From the NCBI GenBank assembly GCA_017424125.1, contig JAFPBM010000133.1, positions 1-7,681 of the forward strand: DNA of 7,681 nt, read 5' to 3'. This DNA is from Clostridia bacterium. Lineage in GTDB: Bacteria > Bacillota > Clostridia > Oscillospirales > Acutalibacteraceae. Numbering within the stretch: position 1 is the stretch's first letter; the number at the start of each line of letters is the position of its first letter. Shown piece after piece: positions 1 to 6,771 of the stretch. Below the pieces are notes generated by a model, which saw nothing but the letters and a program-made list of their open reading frames with translations, made no database searches and was not told where the DNA came from. A program made the translations under genes and the position numbers.

Positions 1-1301
1 GCAATGAGGATTATTAAGGCGCAGGCGGCAACGAGTAATATTATGGTTGTTTTACCGCTCTTTTTCTCGTTCTCTTCGGCTTTCTTTGCCTCTTCTTCTC
101 TTTTTGCCTCGTCCTCTTTTTTCTGCTGTTCTTTTTCCTTTTCTATACGCTCTTGCTCATCGTACGGAATGATGTTTTCAAAAAAGCCTGTTTTCTCTAC
201 GTCTTCGCCAACGGTTGTACGGTAAAGACCGTAATCGGCAGGTGAATAAGTATTGATTTGCGACGCCTTTTTAATCTCTCCATTTGCGCCGTTAAGCCAT
301 TTGCGAAACCACGTGTACTGCTGTGTTTCATGGTGTTTGAAACCTTTTTGTGTAACCTGAAACGGTGTCAGTCCGCCCAAAGATTCAAGCGGTGTATCCA
401 AAAAACCGAGTTTAACTTTATTTTGGTCGTAAAGATGCAAATAGAGTTTCGGCGTATCCCAAACGGTAAGATTATCTTCGGGGTACGGTTCTTTTTTTGC
501 GGCGAGCTCGACCGCTTTTACGAGCGTTCCCGCGTTTAACATATGTTGTCCGTGGCCGTATTCACCCTTGAGGTCGTGACCTACGACAACCTGCGGTTTA
601 TATAGTCTTATTAAGTCCACCTGACTTTTGAGCACGTCGTCCTCGGTATAACCCGCGGATTTGATATTTTTCAGCGCGCCGTCATAGGATTCCGAATATG
701 CATCGGGATAGACTCCGATTGTGGGATAATAAGTGATGCCGACCTCCCACAGTCCGTTAAGCAATTCGTGCTTGCGCGTTATGTTGTTGTTATGATTTAC
801 AAAGTATGCAACGCGGACTCTGTAACCTTTTTCTTTGGCATAGTACGGCAAAATTCCCGCAAAAAACAGTTGCTCGTCATCGGCGTGGGTAGTAAAAAGC
901 AGTAAATCTGTTTTTTCGGGCCCCGACTCCCATTTTTGCACGGTATCGGGCAATTCGCCGCTATAGGTATAAACATCGCAGACGGTGGCTTCCTTTGAAA
1001 ACTCAATAGTCAGAGTTTTGCGGTCGCCCTCCATTTGTGTAAGGGTGGCAAGATGATGAAGATGCGGTATGCTAAATGGTTCAATATCGTCCGCACCTTT
1101 AACCACATACGGCACAAACTCGTCCCAGAAAATTATATATATGTAGTCAATAGGCGTATCGCTCTGCACCGTTAGCGTTTTAACCGTTTTGCGTGTGGAA
1201 AGTTTGCTGTCCTTTAATCCGTCGGTGACGGTTTCTGCCGAAACGGTAAGTGTGGAAAGTATAACTGCTAACGCAAAAATCAAACTTAAAAATCTTTTCA
1301 T
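1..1301 (-). CDS. Secreted, membrane-anchored PIG-L family deacetylase (partial, C-terminus off the left edge)
   Basis: The minus-strand frame is open for 433 codons from ATG at 1301 to the left edge, with no stop in the window. An AAAGGTGGTG ribosome site lies just upstream and fixes this start. Residues 1-22 form a signal peptide (basic start, hydrophobic core, V-S-A before E23). Residues 25-125 are an N-terminal region I do not recognise. The PIG-L domain follows at about 130-270: HADDE at 139-143 matches the family PHPDDE motif (H139 and D142 as metal ligands, D141 as base), and GHGQH at 249-253 supplies the third ligand, H253. Residues 380-416 are a Lys/Glu-rich, probably helical stretch, and 418-433 begin a membrane segment. 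The family removes N-acetyl groups from sugars with a divalent metal. The substrate is unknown, but the topology points to an envelope or extracellular glycan rather than cytosolic bacillithiol synthesis. The family call is firm, the substrate is not. Confidence 0.88.
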   Translation of the reverse strand, partial: MKRFLSLIFALAVILSTLTVSAETVTDGLKDSKLSTRKTVKTLTVQSDTPIDYIYIIFWDEFVPYVVKGADDIEPFSIPHLHHLATLTQMEGDRKTLTIEFSKEATVCDVYTYSGELPDTVQKWESGPEKTDLLLFTTHADDEQLFFAGILPYYAKEKGYRVRVAYFVNHNNNITRKHELLNGLWEVGITYYPTIGVYPDAYSESYDGALKNIKSAGYTEDDVLKSQVDLIRLYKPQVVVGHDLKGEYGHGQHMLNAGTLVKAVELAAKKEPYPEDNLTVWDTPKLYLHLYDQNKVKLGFLDTPLESLGGLTPFQVTQKGFKHHETQQYTWFRKWLNGANGEIKKASQINTYSPADYGLYRTTVGEDVEKTGFFENIIPYDEQERIEKEKEQQKKEDEAKREEEAKKAEENEKKSGKTTIILLVAACALIILI

Positions 1302-1323
1302 AAAAGCACCACCTTTAGTTTAA

Positions 1324-1351
1324 GTTTAACACACAAACAACAAATTTTCAA
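1324..1351 (-). promoter_or_regulatory. Possible promoter for the PIG-L deacetylase gene
   Basis: On the minus strand TTGAAA (1351-1346) and TTAAAC (1329-1324) are 16 bp apart, with a TGTG stretch just upstream of the -10 box. The predicted start would leave a short leader before the ribosome site. Both hexamers are imperfect, so this is a weak call. It lies back to back with the plus-strand promoter of the neighbouring small gene. Confidence 0.3.
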
Positions 1352-1380
1352 GCAACCGCTTTACAAAGCGGATTTGTTGT
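1337..1380. repeat. Nested inverted repeats in a divergent promoter region (candidate operator)
   Basis: The inner repeat is CCGCTTT (1356-1362) and AAAGCGG (1365-1371) around a 2-nt centre, so it is a perfect 16-bp palindrome. The outer repeat is ACAACAAAT (1337-1345) and ATTTGTTGT (1372-1380), also perfect. The inner palindrome covers the plus-strand -35 box TTTACA (1360-1365). The left side of the array abuts the candidate minus-strand promoter. Neither side has a long T-run, so it is not an ordinary terminator. A repressor operator, possibly shared by both genes, is the simplest reading, and no regulator is encoded nearby. Confidence 0.6.
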
Positions 1381-1388
1381 GGTAAAAT
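1360..1388 (+). promoter_or_regulatory. Sigma-A type promoter for the 91-residue small protein
   Basis: TTTACA (1360-1365) and TAAAAT (1383-1388) are separated by exactly 17 bp, and TGG directly before the -10 box gives an extended -10 (TGnTAAAAT). Transcription would begin near 1395, leaving a leader of about 20 nt with a good ribosome site. Confidence 0.75.
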
Positions 1389-1417
1389 ACATTTATATAT
1401 TGTTGGAGGGATAAAAA

Positions 1418-1693
1418 ATGGATTTTTTAACATATAAAGGCAAACCGCTTGTCCGCAAGGGTAACGAGATTTATTACGGTGATATGTCCGAAAAGTACGT
1501 AATCAAGTTCGACGTGCTTTCAGAAAAGGAAGAAAACGGACAGAAAGTGCCCGATAAGATGGCAATCTCGCTTATGCTTAGCGACACTTCACTTGACGAG
1601 AAAGACAGAGTTAAAAAGAAAAGTGAAAAGCAAGGCTTTTTCGAGGCTATGGACCTTGGCGACGTCTGGCTTACACGCGCACTTAAAGATTAA
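1418..1693 (+). CDS. Small conserved-looking protein of unknown function, 91 residues
   Basis: ATG at 1418 is preceded by GGAGGG (1405-1410) with 7-nt spacing, its own promoter upstream and a strong terminator immediately after, so this is a well-formed single-gene transcript. The protein is soluble and highly charged, with no signal peptide, membrane segment or cysteine. The first half (DFLTYKGKPLVRKGNEIYYG, residues 2-21, then YVIKFDVL) looks beta-rich. The second half has a basic patch (KKKSEKQ, about 67-73) and ends in a probable helix (GDVWLTRALKD). From memory, similar proteins of 85-95 residues occur unnamed in many Clostridia genomes, but I cannot verify this and know of no assigned function. 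The neighbours give no functional clue, because the gene is divergent from one neighbour and convergent with the other. Confidence 0.85.
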   Translation: MDFLTYKGKPLVRKGNEIYYGDMSEKYVIKFDVLSEKEENGQKVPDKMAISLMLSDTSLDEKDRVKKKSEKQGFFEAMDLGDVWLTRALKD

Positions 1694-1696
1694 TTT

Positions 1697-1725
1697 AAAA
1701 ACCGTTCCTTTTTGGAACGGTTTTT
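1697..1725. terminator. Bidirectional intrinsic terminator between convergent genes
   Basis: AAAAACCGTTCC (1697-1708) and GGAACGGTTTTT (1714-1725) form a perfect 12-bp stem with a 5-nt T loop. T-runs on both strands let it serve the small gene on the plus strand and the peptidase gene on the minus strand. The peptidase stop codon lies only 2 bp away. Confidence 0.93.
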
Positions 1726-1727
1726 AT

Positions 1728-2630
1728 CTACATTATTGATGCTAAAATGAGCGCTTCGCGCACACTGTCATAAAGTTTTGGCAAGGCGCTTATGGGCAGT
1801 GGGTTTTCGCCCTTACCGATTTCTATTGTGAAACCCGGTTTTCTATGTTCGCTTATAAACCAATCTTTAAAACCGCCCATTGATGCAAGACCTGTCGGCA
1901 CCTCAAGCGCATAGCCGCTTTCCGCCGCCATAATTTCTGCCATTTTTGCACTTCTTGCAGGTTGTTTGTCCCCATACGACCAATATATAACCTCGCCCTG
2001 TGTATGAAGTGCTATTACGTGGCGCATCTTTACCCTACGGCAAAGTTCGGTAAGCGCCCTTGTTTCGGGCTCACTTTCGGGCGAATAGCCGCCAAAACGT
2101 GTGGGTGACGGGCCGTATATCCCCTCTGCCTTTTCTAAAGCGCGCAGTTCGTTCCAACCCGCATCAAAATTGTGGTTTATATCAACACCGCGCAAATTCG
2201 CGTTCCATTTTTGAAACTTACCGCCGCAAAGACGTTTGATTTTGGGTGCCATATATCCTGCACCGATTTCGCCTTTTATTGAGATTTCGCACCCGTCGGG
2301 ATTGACAAGCGGTACGACTAAAATCCCTCTGCCGTAAAGGGCGCGGCGCGCATCTATCCCCGCTATTTCGCCCCCTGTTAACAGTGCTTCGCAAACCTCC
2401 TCTACAAATCGCAAAGCAATATTAGTTGTTATATGCTCGCTTCCGTGAAATGCGGCGGCATAAAGCACGTACTCGTCGGATTCGCCTATTTGCAGACAAA
2501 AAATTTCTCTGCCCGCACAACTTCTGCCAATGGGTTTACACCGCAAAAAGTTATATGTAGAAAGCATTTTGTCTATTGCTTTTTTGACCGCGCTATACTC
2601 ATAATCTATTGGTAAAATATTGCTTTGCAT
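1728..2630 (-). CDS. M14-family zinc carboxypeptidase, probable peptidoglycan-peptide peptidase
   Basis: This 300-residue protein has the M14 fold signatures in order: H62-x-x-E65 (FHGSEH) as zinc ligands, NPDG at 110-113, N-x-RGVDINHNF at 145-155, LHTQGE with the third zinc ligand H209, and FTIEIGKG with the catalytic Glu at E270. The presence of all metal and catalytic residues suggests an active enzyme. M14 relatives in Gram-positive bacteria cleave the gamma-D-glutamyl-diaminopimelate bond of cell-wall peptides, and that role is inferred here. No signal peptide is seen, so it probably acts in the cytoplasm (peptide recycling) or in sporulation. One oddity is the usual NRNF motif, which reads NHNF, with His153 in place of the substrate carboxylate-binding Arg. 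ATG at 2630 is preferred to an in-frame GTG at 2642 because that GTG lies inside the ribosome binding site. The gene is divergent from the Nudix gene. Confidence 0.9.
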   Translation of the reverse strand: MQSNILPIDYEYSAVKKAIDKMLSTYNFLRCKPIGRSCAGREIFCLQIGESDEYVLYAAAFHGSEHITTNIALRFVEEVCEALLTGGEIAGIDARRALYGRGILVVPLVNPDGCEISIKGEIGAGYMAPKIKRLCGGKFQKWNANLRGVDINHNFDAGWNELRALEKAEGIYGPSPTRFGGYSPESEPETRALTELCRRVKMRHVIALHTQGEVIYWSYGDKQPARSAKMAEIMAAESGYALEVPTGLASMGGFKDWFISEHRKPGFTIEIGKGENPLPISALPKLYDSVREALILASIM

Positions 2631-2638
2631 AACATCTG

Positions 2639-2647
2639 CCACCTTTT
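2639..2647 (-). promoter_or_regulatory. Ribosome binding site that decides the M14 peptidase start
   Basis: AAAAGGTGG on the minus strand is 8 nt from ATG at 2630. The longer alternative start, GTG at 2642-2640, is formed by the last bases of this same site and has no other Shine-Dalgarno sequence upstream, so the shorter protein is favoured. Confidence 0.75.
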
Positions 2648-2691
2648 AAAAATCTATACTTTAAATATATTGCCGCAAGGGAGAAAATATT

Positions 2692-3237
2692 ATGGATTTT
2701 ACCGAAAAAACTTTACTGAAGGACTACAAATACAAAGGCCGAATTATAAATATGCGCGTTGACGAAATATTACTGCCCGACGGAAAGAACGCTACGCGTG
2801 AAGTTGTTGAACATAACGGCGGTGTTTGCGTTGTTCCGCTAACAAATGAAAACGAGATAATTATGGTGCGCCAATACCGCTATCCGTATAGCGAAGTTCT
2901 TTTGGAAATTCCCGCAGGGAAGCGTGACGGTGACGAAGAACCGCTTATCTGCGGCAAACGCGAACTTTTGGAAGAAACGGGAGCCACCGCGAAAGAATAT
3001 AAATTTTTAGGCGAACTTTATCCCACACCGGGTTACTGCGGTGAAATTATTTATATGTATGCGGCAAAGGGGCTTGAGTTTGGCGATAAAAACCCCGACG
3101 AAGACGAATTTTTGGAAACAGAAAGAATACCTCTATCCACCCTTGTTGATATGATTCTTTCGGGCGAAATCAAGGATTCCAAGACGCAAACCGCAGTTTT
3201 GAAGGTAAACGAACTTATAAAACGCGGCGAATTTTAA
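2692..3237 (+). CDS. Nudix hydrolase, ADP-ribose pyrophosphatase type
   Basis: This complete 181-residue protein starts at ATG 2692, behind AAGGGAG (2677-2683) with 8-nt spacing. The Nudix box fits G-x5-E-x7-REUxEExGU exactly at residues 76-98, with REL at 90-92 and EETGA at 94-98. Just before it lies VRQYRYP (59-65) and LEIPAG (71-76), the hallmark of the ADP-ribose pyrophosphatase branch. P113 in LYPTPGY is 15 residues after the box, as in that branch. The family hydrolyses ADP-ribose, and often related nucleoside diphosphate sugars, to AMP and ribose 5-phosphate in the cytoplasm, clearing a reactive metabolite. The residues support that substrate class, but the exact substrate is inferred. 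The gene is divergent from the peptidase across 61 bp. No convincing -35 box was found there, only TATACT at 2655-2660. No terminator follows before the lysine operon promoter. Confidence 0.93.
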   Translation: MDFTEKTLLKDYKYKGRIINMRVDEILLPDGKNATREVVEHNGGVCVVPLTNENEIIMVRQYRYPYSEVLLEIPAGKRDGDEEPLICGKRELLEETGATAKEYKFLGELYPTPGYCGEIIYMYAAKGLEFGDKNPDEDEFLETERIPLSTLVDMILSGEIKDSKTQTAVLKVNELIKRGEF

Positions 3238-3255
3238 TTTTTGTGCTTTAAATTG

Positions 3256-3284
3256 TTGACATAATACTTTATTTGTGTTAAACT
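3256..3284 (+). promoter_or_regulatory. Sigma-A promoter of the lysine operon
   Basis: A perfect TTGACA (3256-3261) and TAAACT (3279-3284) are exactly 17 bp apart, with TGT before the -10 box (extended -10). Transcription should start near 3291, a few bases before the first riboswitch helix. Confidence 0.88.
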
Positions 3285-3297
3285 GTGGTTGTAAAAA

Positions 3298-3452
3298 GAT
3301 AGAGGCGCATCACGTCAAAAGTACCGCACTAAAAAAAGGTTGCCAAAACCGTGTGGAAAAGGGGCTGATGCCGAAGTGGGTGTCGTGGCGGGCACTTTGC
3401 TGGCAGCTCGGATAATATCCGCGTTGTTGTCGCAGCAATGCGGAGAGCTATC
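3298..3452 (+). ncRNA. Lysine riboswitch (L-box) in the dapA leader
   Basis: The conserved L-box landmarks appear in order: GATAG (3298-3302) running into AGAGGCGC (3301-3308), AGTA (3320-3323), GCCGAAG (3370-3376), TTGCTGG (3397-3403) and a closing GAGCTATC (3445-3452). Helix P1 pairs 3298-3302 with 3448-3452. One peripheral helix pairs AAGTG (3375-3379) with CACTT (3393-3397), and a further stem pairs 3420-3426 with 3436-3442 through one wobble. The RNA binds L-lysine and represses downstream genes. Its position directly before dapA-ddh-lysA is exactly what the class predicts. The 300-bp gap between the Nudix gene and dapA is fully explained by the promoter, this aptamer and the attenuator. 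Confidence 0.95.
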
Positions 3453-3490
3453 CATTCAAATTATATAATTGGTAATTTGTGGTGATAGCT
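3446..3490 (+). promoter_or_regulatory. Antiterminator helix of the lysine riboswitch
   Basis: AGCTATC (3446-3452), which is the 3' side of aptamer helix P1, can instead pair with GATAGCT (3484-3490), the 5' arm of the terminator. Inside this, CAAATTA (3457-3463) pairs perfectly with TAATTTG (3473-3479). The two alternatives exclude each other, giving the off switch: lysine-bound P1 frees the terminator, and without lysine the antiterminator forms and dapA is transcribed. The pairing is seen in sequence; the switching is inferred from the known class. Confidence 0.8.
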
Positions 3491-3516
3491 GTATAATTTT
3501 GCAGCTATCTTTTTTT
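3484..3516 (+). terminator. Riboswitch-controlled intrinsic terminator (attenuator)
   Basis: GATAGCTG (3484-3491) and CAGCTATC (3502-3509) form a perfect 8-bp stem with a 10-nt loop, followed by seven T (3510-3516). It ends 21 bp before the dapA start, and its 5' arm is shared with the antiterminator. Confidence 0.92.
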
Positions 3517-3537
3517 GTGTGAAAGGAGAAAATATAC

Positions 3538-4425
3538 ATGAAGAACACTATTTTTACGGGTGCGGCTACCGCGATTATTACCCCAACCAACGAACAGGGT
3601 GTTGACTTTGAAAAATTCGGACGTTTAATCGATTGGCAGATAGAAGAAGGCATTGATGCTATCGTTGTTGCAGGCACAACGGGCGAGGCTTCTACCCTTA
3701 CGGATGAAGAGCACAAGGCGGTTATCAAATACTGTGTTGATAGGGTTGCAAAGCGCGTTCCCGTTATTGCAGGAACAGGCTCTAACGATACGGCTTATGC
3801 CTGTCAACTTACAAAATACGCTTGTGAAGTTGGCGTTGACGCTGTACTCCTTGTTACACCTTATTACAACAAGGCGACTCAAAAGGGACTTATCGCATCT
3901 TTCACCGCTATTGCAGACGTTAGTACCAAACCTTGTATTTTATATAACGTACCCAGCCGCACAGGCTGTAACATCCTGCCCGAAACGGCGGCGGTACTTG
4001 CAAAGCACCCCAACATTGCAGCGATTAAAGAGGCAAGTGGCGACCTTTCGCAGGTTGCAAAGATTGCAAAACTTTGCGGTGACGAACTTGACATTTATTC
4101 GGGCAACGACGACCAGATTGTTCCCATTATGTCGCTCGGCGGAAAGGGCGTTATTTCGGTACTTTCCAACGTAGCACCGCGTGATACGTCGCTTATGTGC
4201 CACAAGTTTTTAGAGGGTGACGCCAGCGGCGCGCTCAAACTTCAACTTGATTACCTTGACCTTGCAAACACCCTTTTCTGCGAGGTTAACCCCATTCCTG
4301 TAAAAGCGGCTATGGCGGCTCTCGGTTTCTGTGAAAACTATCTGCGTTTGCCGCTTACACCTATGGAAAAGGCTAACGAGGAAAAATTACTTGCCGCTAT
4401 GAAAAACTGCGGTATTAAGTTTTAA
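3538..4425 (+). CDS. dapA: 4-hydroxy-tetrahydrodipicolinate synthase
   Basis: DapA condenses pyruvate with L-aspartate 4-semialdehyde in the cytoplasm, the first step committed to diaminopimelate and lysine. The 295-residue length is normal for this (beta/alpha)8 aldolase. Key residues are visible: the GTTGE loop with T47/T48, the tyrosine pair at 109-110 (VTPYYN), Y136 in LYNVPSRTG as the proton-relay Tyr, R141 as carboxylate binder, and K164 in AIKEASGD as the Schiff-base lysine. The start is fixed by AAAGGAG at 3522-3528. It is first gene of the unit dapA-ddh-lysA, under direct control of the lysine riboswitch, and ddh begins 18 bp downstream. I see no truncation or missing residue. Confidence 0.97.
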   Translation: MKNTIFTGAATAIITPTNEQGVDFEKFGRLIDWQIEEGIDAIVVAGTTGEASTLTDEEHKAVIKYCVDRVAKRVPVIAGTGSNDTAYACQLTKYACEVGVDAVLLVTPYYNKATQKGLIASFTAIADVSTKPCILYNVPSRTGCNILPETAAVLAKHPNIAAIKEASGDLSQVAKIAKLCGDELDIYSGNDDQIVPIMSLGGKGVISVLSNVAPRDTSLMCHKFLEGDASGALKLQLDYLDLANTLFCEVNPIPVKAAMAALGFCENYLRLPLTPMEKANEEKLLAAMKNCGIKF

Positions 4426-4443
4426 GACTGAAAGGATTTTTAT

Positions 4444-5421
4444 ATGAAAATCGCTATTTGCGGATACGGCAATTTAGGACGCGGTGTTGAGTGTGCGGTT
4501 ACCGCCGCGAAAGATATGGAACTTTTTGCGGTGTTTACCAAACGCGACCCTAAAAGTGTAAAAGTTGCGACGGACGTTCCAGTTTACAATATTGACGACA
4601 TTCTAAAATACAAGGACGATATTGACGTACTTGTTATCTGCGCGGGCAGTGCAACCGATTTGCCCGTTATGACACCCTCTCTTGCAAAAGACTTCTGTGT
4701 TATTGACAGTTTTGACACACACGCTTCTATCCCCTCGCATTTTGCGGCAACCGATAAAGCCGCCAAAGAGGGTGACAAACTTGCGCTTATATCGGCAGGT
4801 TGGGACCCCGGTATGTTCTCTGTAAACCGCCTTTATTCTTCGGCTATTCTGCCAAACGGTAAGGACTATACTTTCTGGGGCAAGGGCGTAAGTCAGGGCC
4901 ATTCAGATGCTATAAGACGTATTGCGGGCGTTGTTGACGCACGTCAGTACACCATACCGATTGAATCTGCACTTGAGGCGGTACGCAGCGGTAAAAATCC
5001 TGAGTTTACCACAAGAGAAAAACATTTGCGCGAATGTTTTGTTGTGGCAGAAGACGGTGCTGACAAGGCGCGTATTGAAAACGAAATTAAGACGATGCCC
5101 AACTATTTTGCCGATTACGACACCGTTGTGCATTTTATAACAATGGAAGAATTAAAACGTGACCACAGCGGAATCCCCCACGGCGGATTTGTTATACGCA
5201 CGGGTGAAACGGGTTATAGCGGTGAGAACAAACACGTTATTGAATATAGCCTTAAACTTGATTCCAACCCCGAATTTACGGCAAGCGTTATTACCGCATA
5301 TGCACGTGCGGTATGCAAAATGTATAAGCGCGGTGTGCGCGGCTGTGTAACCGTTTTCGACGTTGCACCCGCAGATTTATCGCCCCTCTCGGCAGAGGAA
5401 ATCCGCGCTACTATGTTATAA
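4444..5421 (+). CDS. ddh: meso-diaminopimelate D-dehydrogenase
   Basis: Ddh reductively aminates tetrahydrodipicolinate with ammonia and NADPH to meso-diaminopimelate in one step, bypassing the four-step acylated routes. The 325-residue protein opens with a Rossmann motif, GYGNLG at 7-12. It carries the family signatures SFDTH at 89-93, SAGWDPGMFSVNR at 117-129, YTFWGKGVSQGHSDA at 142-156, R191, and IPHGGFVIRTGETG at 244-257 with H246, all regions that line the diaminopimelate site in known enzymes. The ribosome site AAAGGA is 8 nt before ATG. It lies 18 bp after dapA and 30 bp before lysA with no terminator in either gap, so the three genes should be cotranscribed. The gene name used in some species is dapdh; the reaction assignment is firm. 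Confidence 0.95.
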   Translation: MKIAICGYGNLGRGVECAVTAAKDMELFAVFTKRDPKSVKVATDVPVYNIDDILKYKDDIDVLVICAGSATDLPVMTPSLAKDFCVIDSFDTHASIPSHFAATDKAAKEGDKLALISAGWDPGMFSVNRLYSSAILPNGKDYTFWGKGVSQGHSDAIRRIAGVVDARQYTIPIESALEAVRSGKNPEFTTREKHLRECFVVAEDGADKARIENEIKTMPNYFADYDTVVHFITMEELKRDHSGIPHGGFVIRTGETGYSGENKHVIEYSLKLDSNPEFTASVITAYARAVCKMYKRGVRGCVTVFDVAPADLSPLSAEEIRATML

Positions 5422-5436
5422 TTATTAAAACACCCA

Positions 5437-5442
5437 GAGAGG
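5437..5442 (+). promoter_or_regulatory. Ribosome binding site supporting a TTG start for lysA
   Basis: AGAGGA-like sequence (AGAGAGG ending at 5442) is 9 nt before TTG at 5452. The first in-frame ATG, 21 bp further on at 5473, is too far from this site and has no other, so the TTG start is preferred. Confidence 0.65.
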
Positions 5443-5451
5443 ATTTTATTT

Positions 5452-6771
5452 TTGAACGATTTAACAGATTTTATGCTTTGCGGTAACCTGTCTGTTTCCG
5501 ATAACGGACATCTTAACTTTGCGGGACAGGACACCGCCGCACTTGCAAGTGAATACGGCACACCGCTTTATCTTATGGATGAAGAACGCATACGCGAACG
5601 CTGCAGAACGTATACCTCTGCCGTTCGCACCGCGTTTTCTGATAAAGGGCGTGTGCTTTACGCATCAAAGGCGGCTTCTTTTAAGCGCATTTATGAGATT
5701 ATGCGCGAAGAGGGTATGGGAATTGACGTTGTTTCTTGCGGCGAGATTCGCACCGCAGAAAAAGCAAACTTCCCGCTTTCAAACGCGTATTTTCATTCTA
5801 ACAATAAAACAGATGCAGACATTGAGTATGCGATTGAGCGCGGCATTGGCTACTTTGTTGTTGACAACGAGGAAGAACTGTTTGCTATCGACCGCATTGC
5901 AAAAGAAAAAGGCATCAAGCAGGCTGTGCTATTACGTATTACACCAGGAATTGACCCCCACACTTATGAGGAGGTTGCAACCGGCAAGGTTGATTCAAAA
6001 TTTGGCTCTGCTATTGAAACAGGCCAAGCGTTCCTAATTACAAAAACCGCGCTTTCACTTGAAAATTTAGAACTCGTCGGTTTCCATTGCCACGTAGGCT
6101 CACAGGTTTTTGATTCTTCCGTTTATATTGCAACCGTTGACGTTATGGTTAAATTTGTGTATGACGTTTTTCTAAAGTTCGGTTTCATTACAAAAAAACT
6201 TGACCTTGGCGGCGGATACGGCGTTCGCTATATCAAAGAAGACCCTGTTATTGATATAAAGGAAAGCATCTTAGAGGTTGGCGAGCACGTTAAAAAATGC
6301 ATCTCACAATACGGAATTGAGATGCCCGAGATTTGTTTTGAACCGGGCAGAAGCATTGTTGCCGACGCGGGGCTGACGCTTTATACCGCAGGAACGGTTA
6401 AAAACATTCCCACCTATAAAACCTACGTTTCGGTTGACGGCGGTATGGCAGATAATCCGCGTTACATACTTTACGGTTCGCAGTACACCCTGCTTAACGC
6501 CCTCAAACTGAATGAAGCGCACGATATGCCTTGTTCTGTTGTGGGACGCTGTTGCGAAAGCGGAGATATTATTGCAGAAAACGTAAAAATGCCCGAAAGC
6601 ACCTGCCGCGGTGATATTATTGCCTGTCTTACAACGGGCGCTTATCACTACTCTATGGCGTCTAACTACAACCGCATTCCCCGCCCGCCCGTTGTTATGT
6701 TGAACGGCGGAGAATCCTACCTTGCGGTAAGGCGCGAAACCTTTGACGACGTTACATCTCTCGATATATAA
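5452..6771 (+). CDS. lysA: Diaminopimelate decarboxylase
   Basis: LysA removes the D-side carboxyl of meso-diaminopimelate to give L-lysine and CO2, the last step of the pathway, using pyridoxal phosphate. The 439-residue protein is a fold-type III decarboxylase with every main motif: YASKAAS with the cofactor lysine K73, FHSNNKT at 114-120, HCHVGSQ at 212-218 with the ring-stacking H214, the phosphate-binding LGGGYG at 252-257, EPGR at 297-300, CESGD at 368-372 with the partner-subunit Cys, and GAYHYSMASNYN at 396-407. The start is TTG, chosen from the ribosome site. It closes the riboswitch-controlled operon, and its stop codon is part of the terminator stem. Length and motifs are typical, with nothing missing. 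Confidence 0.96.
   Translation: MNDLTDFMLCGNLSVSDNGHLNFAGQDTAALASEYGTPLYLMDEERIRERCRTYTSAVRTAFSDKGRVLYASKAASFKRIYEIMREEGMGIDVVSCGEIRTAEKANFPLSNAYFHSNNKTDADIEYAIERGIGYFVVDNEEELFAIDRIAKEKGIKQAVLLRITPGIDPHTYEEVATGKVDSKFGSAIETGQAFLITKTALSLENLELVGFHCHVGSQVFDSSVYIATVDVMVKFVYDVFLKFGFITKKLDLGGGYGVRYIKEDPVIDIKESILEVGEHVKKCISQYGIEMPEICFEPGRSIVADAGLTLYTAGTVKNIPTYKTYVSVDGGMADNPRYILYGSQYTLLNALKLNEAHDMPCSVVGRCCESGDIIAENVKMPESTCRGDIIACLTTGAYHYSMASNYNRIPRPPVVMLNGGESYLAVRRETFDDVTSLDI

Noticed and set aside
4..539. Two plus-strand frames (73 and 93 codons) at the left end
   Set aside because: They are antisense to the PIG-L gene. The first one's Phe/Ser-rich translation is the mirror of the Lys/Glu-rich stalk on the other strand.
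2640..2642. GTG start giving a 304-residue M14 peptidase
   Set aside because: The GTG is part of the Shine-Dalgarno sequence AAAAGGTGG that serves ATG at 2630, and it has no site of its own.
3653..4174. A 173-codon plus-strand frame inside dapA, and a similar 172-codon frame inside lysA at 5519-6037
   Set aside because: Both are out-of-frame shadows rich in Leu/Arg with no ribosome site, overlapping genes with complete catalytic motifs.
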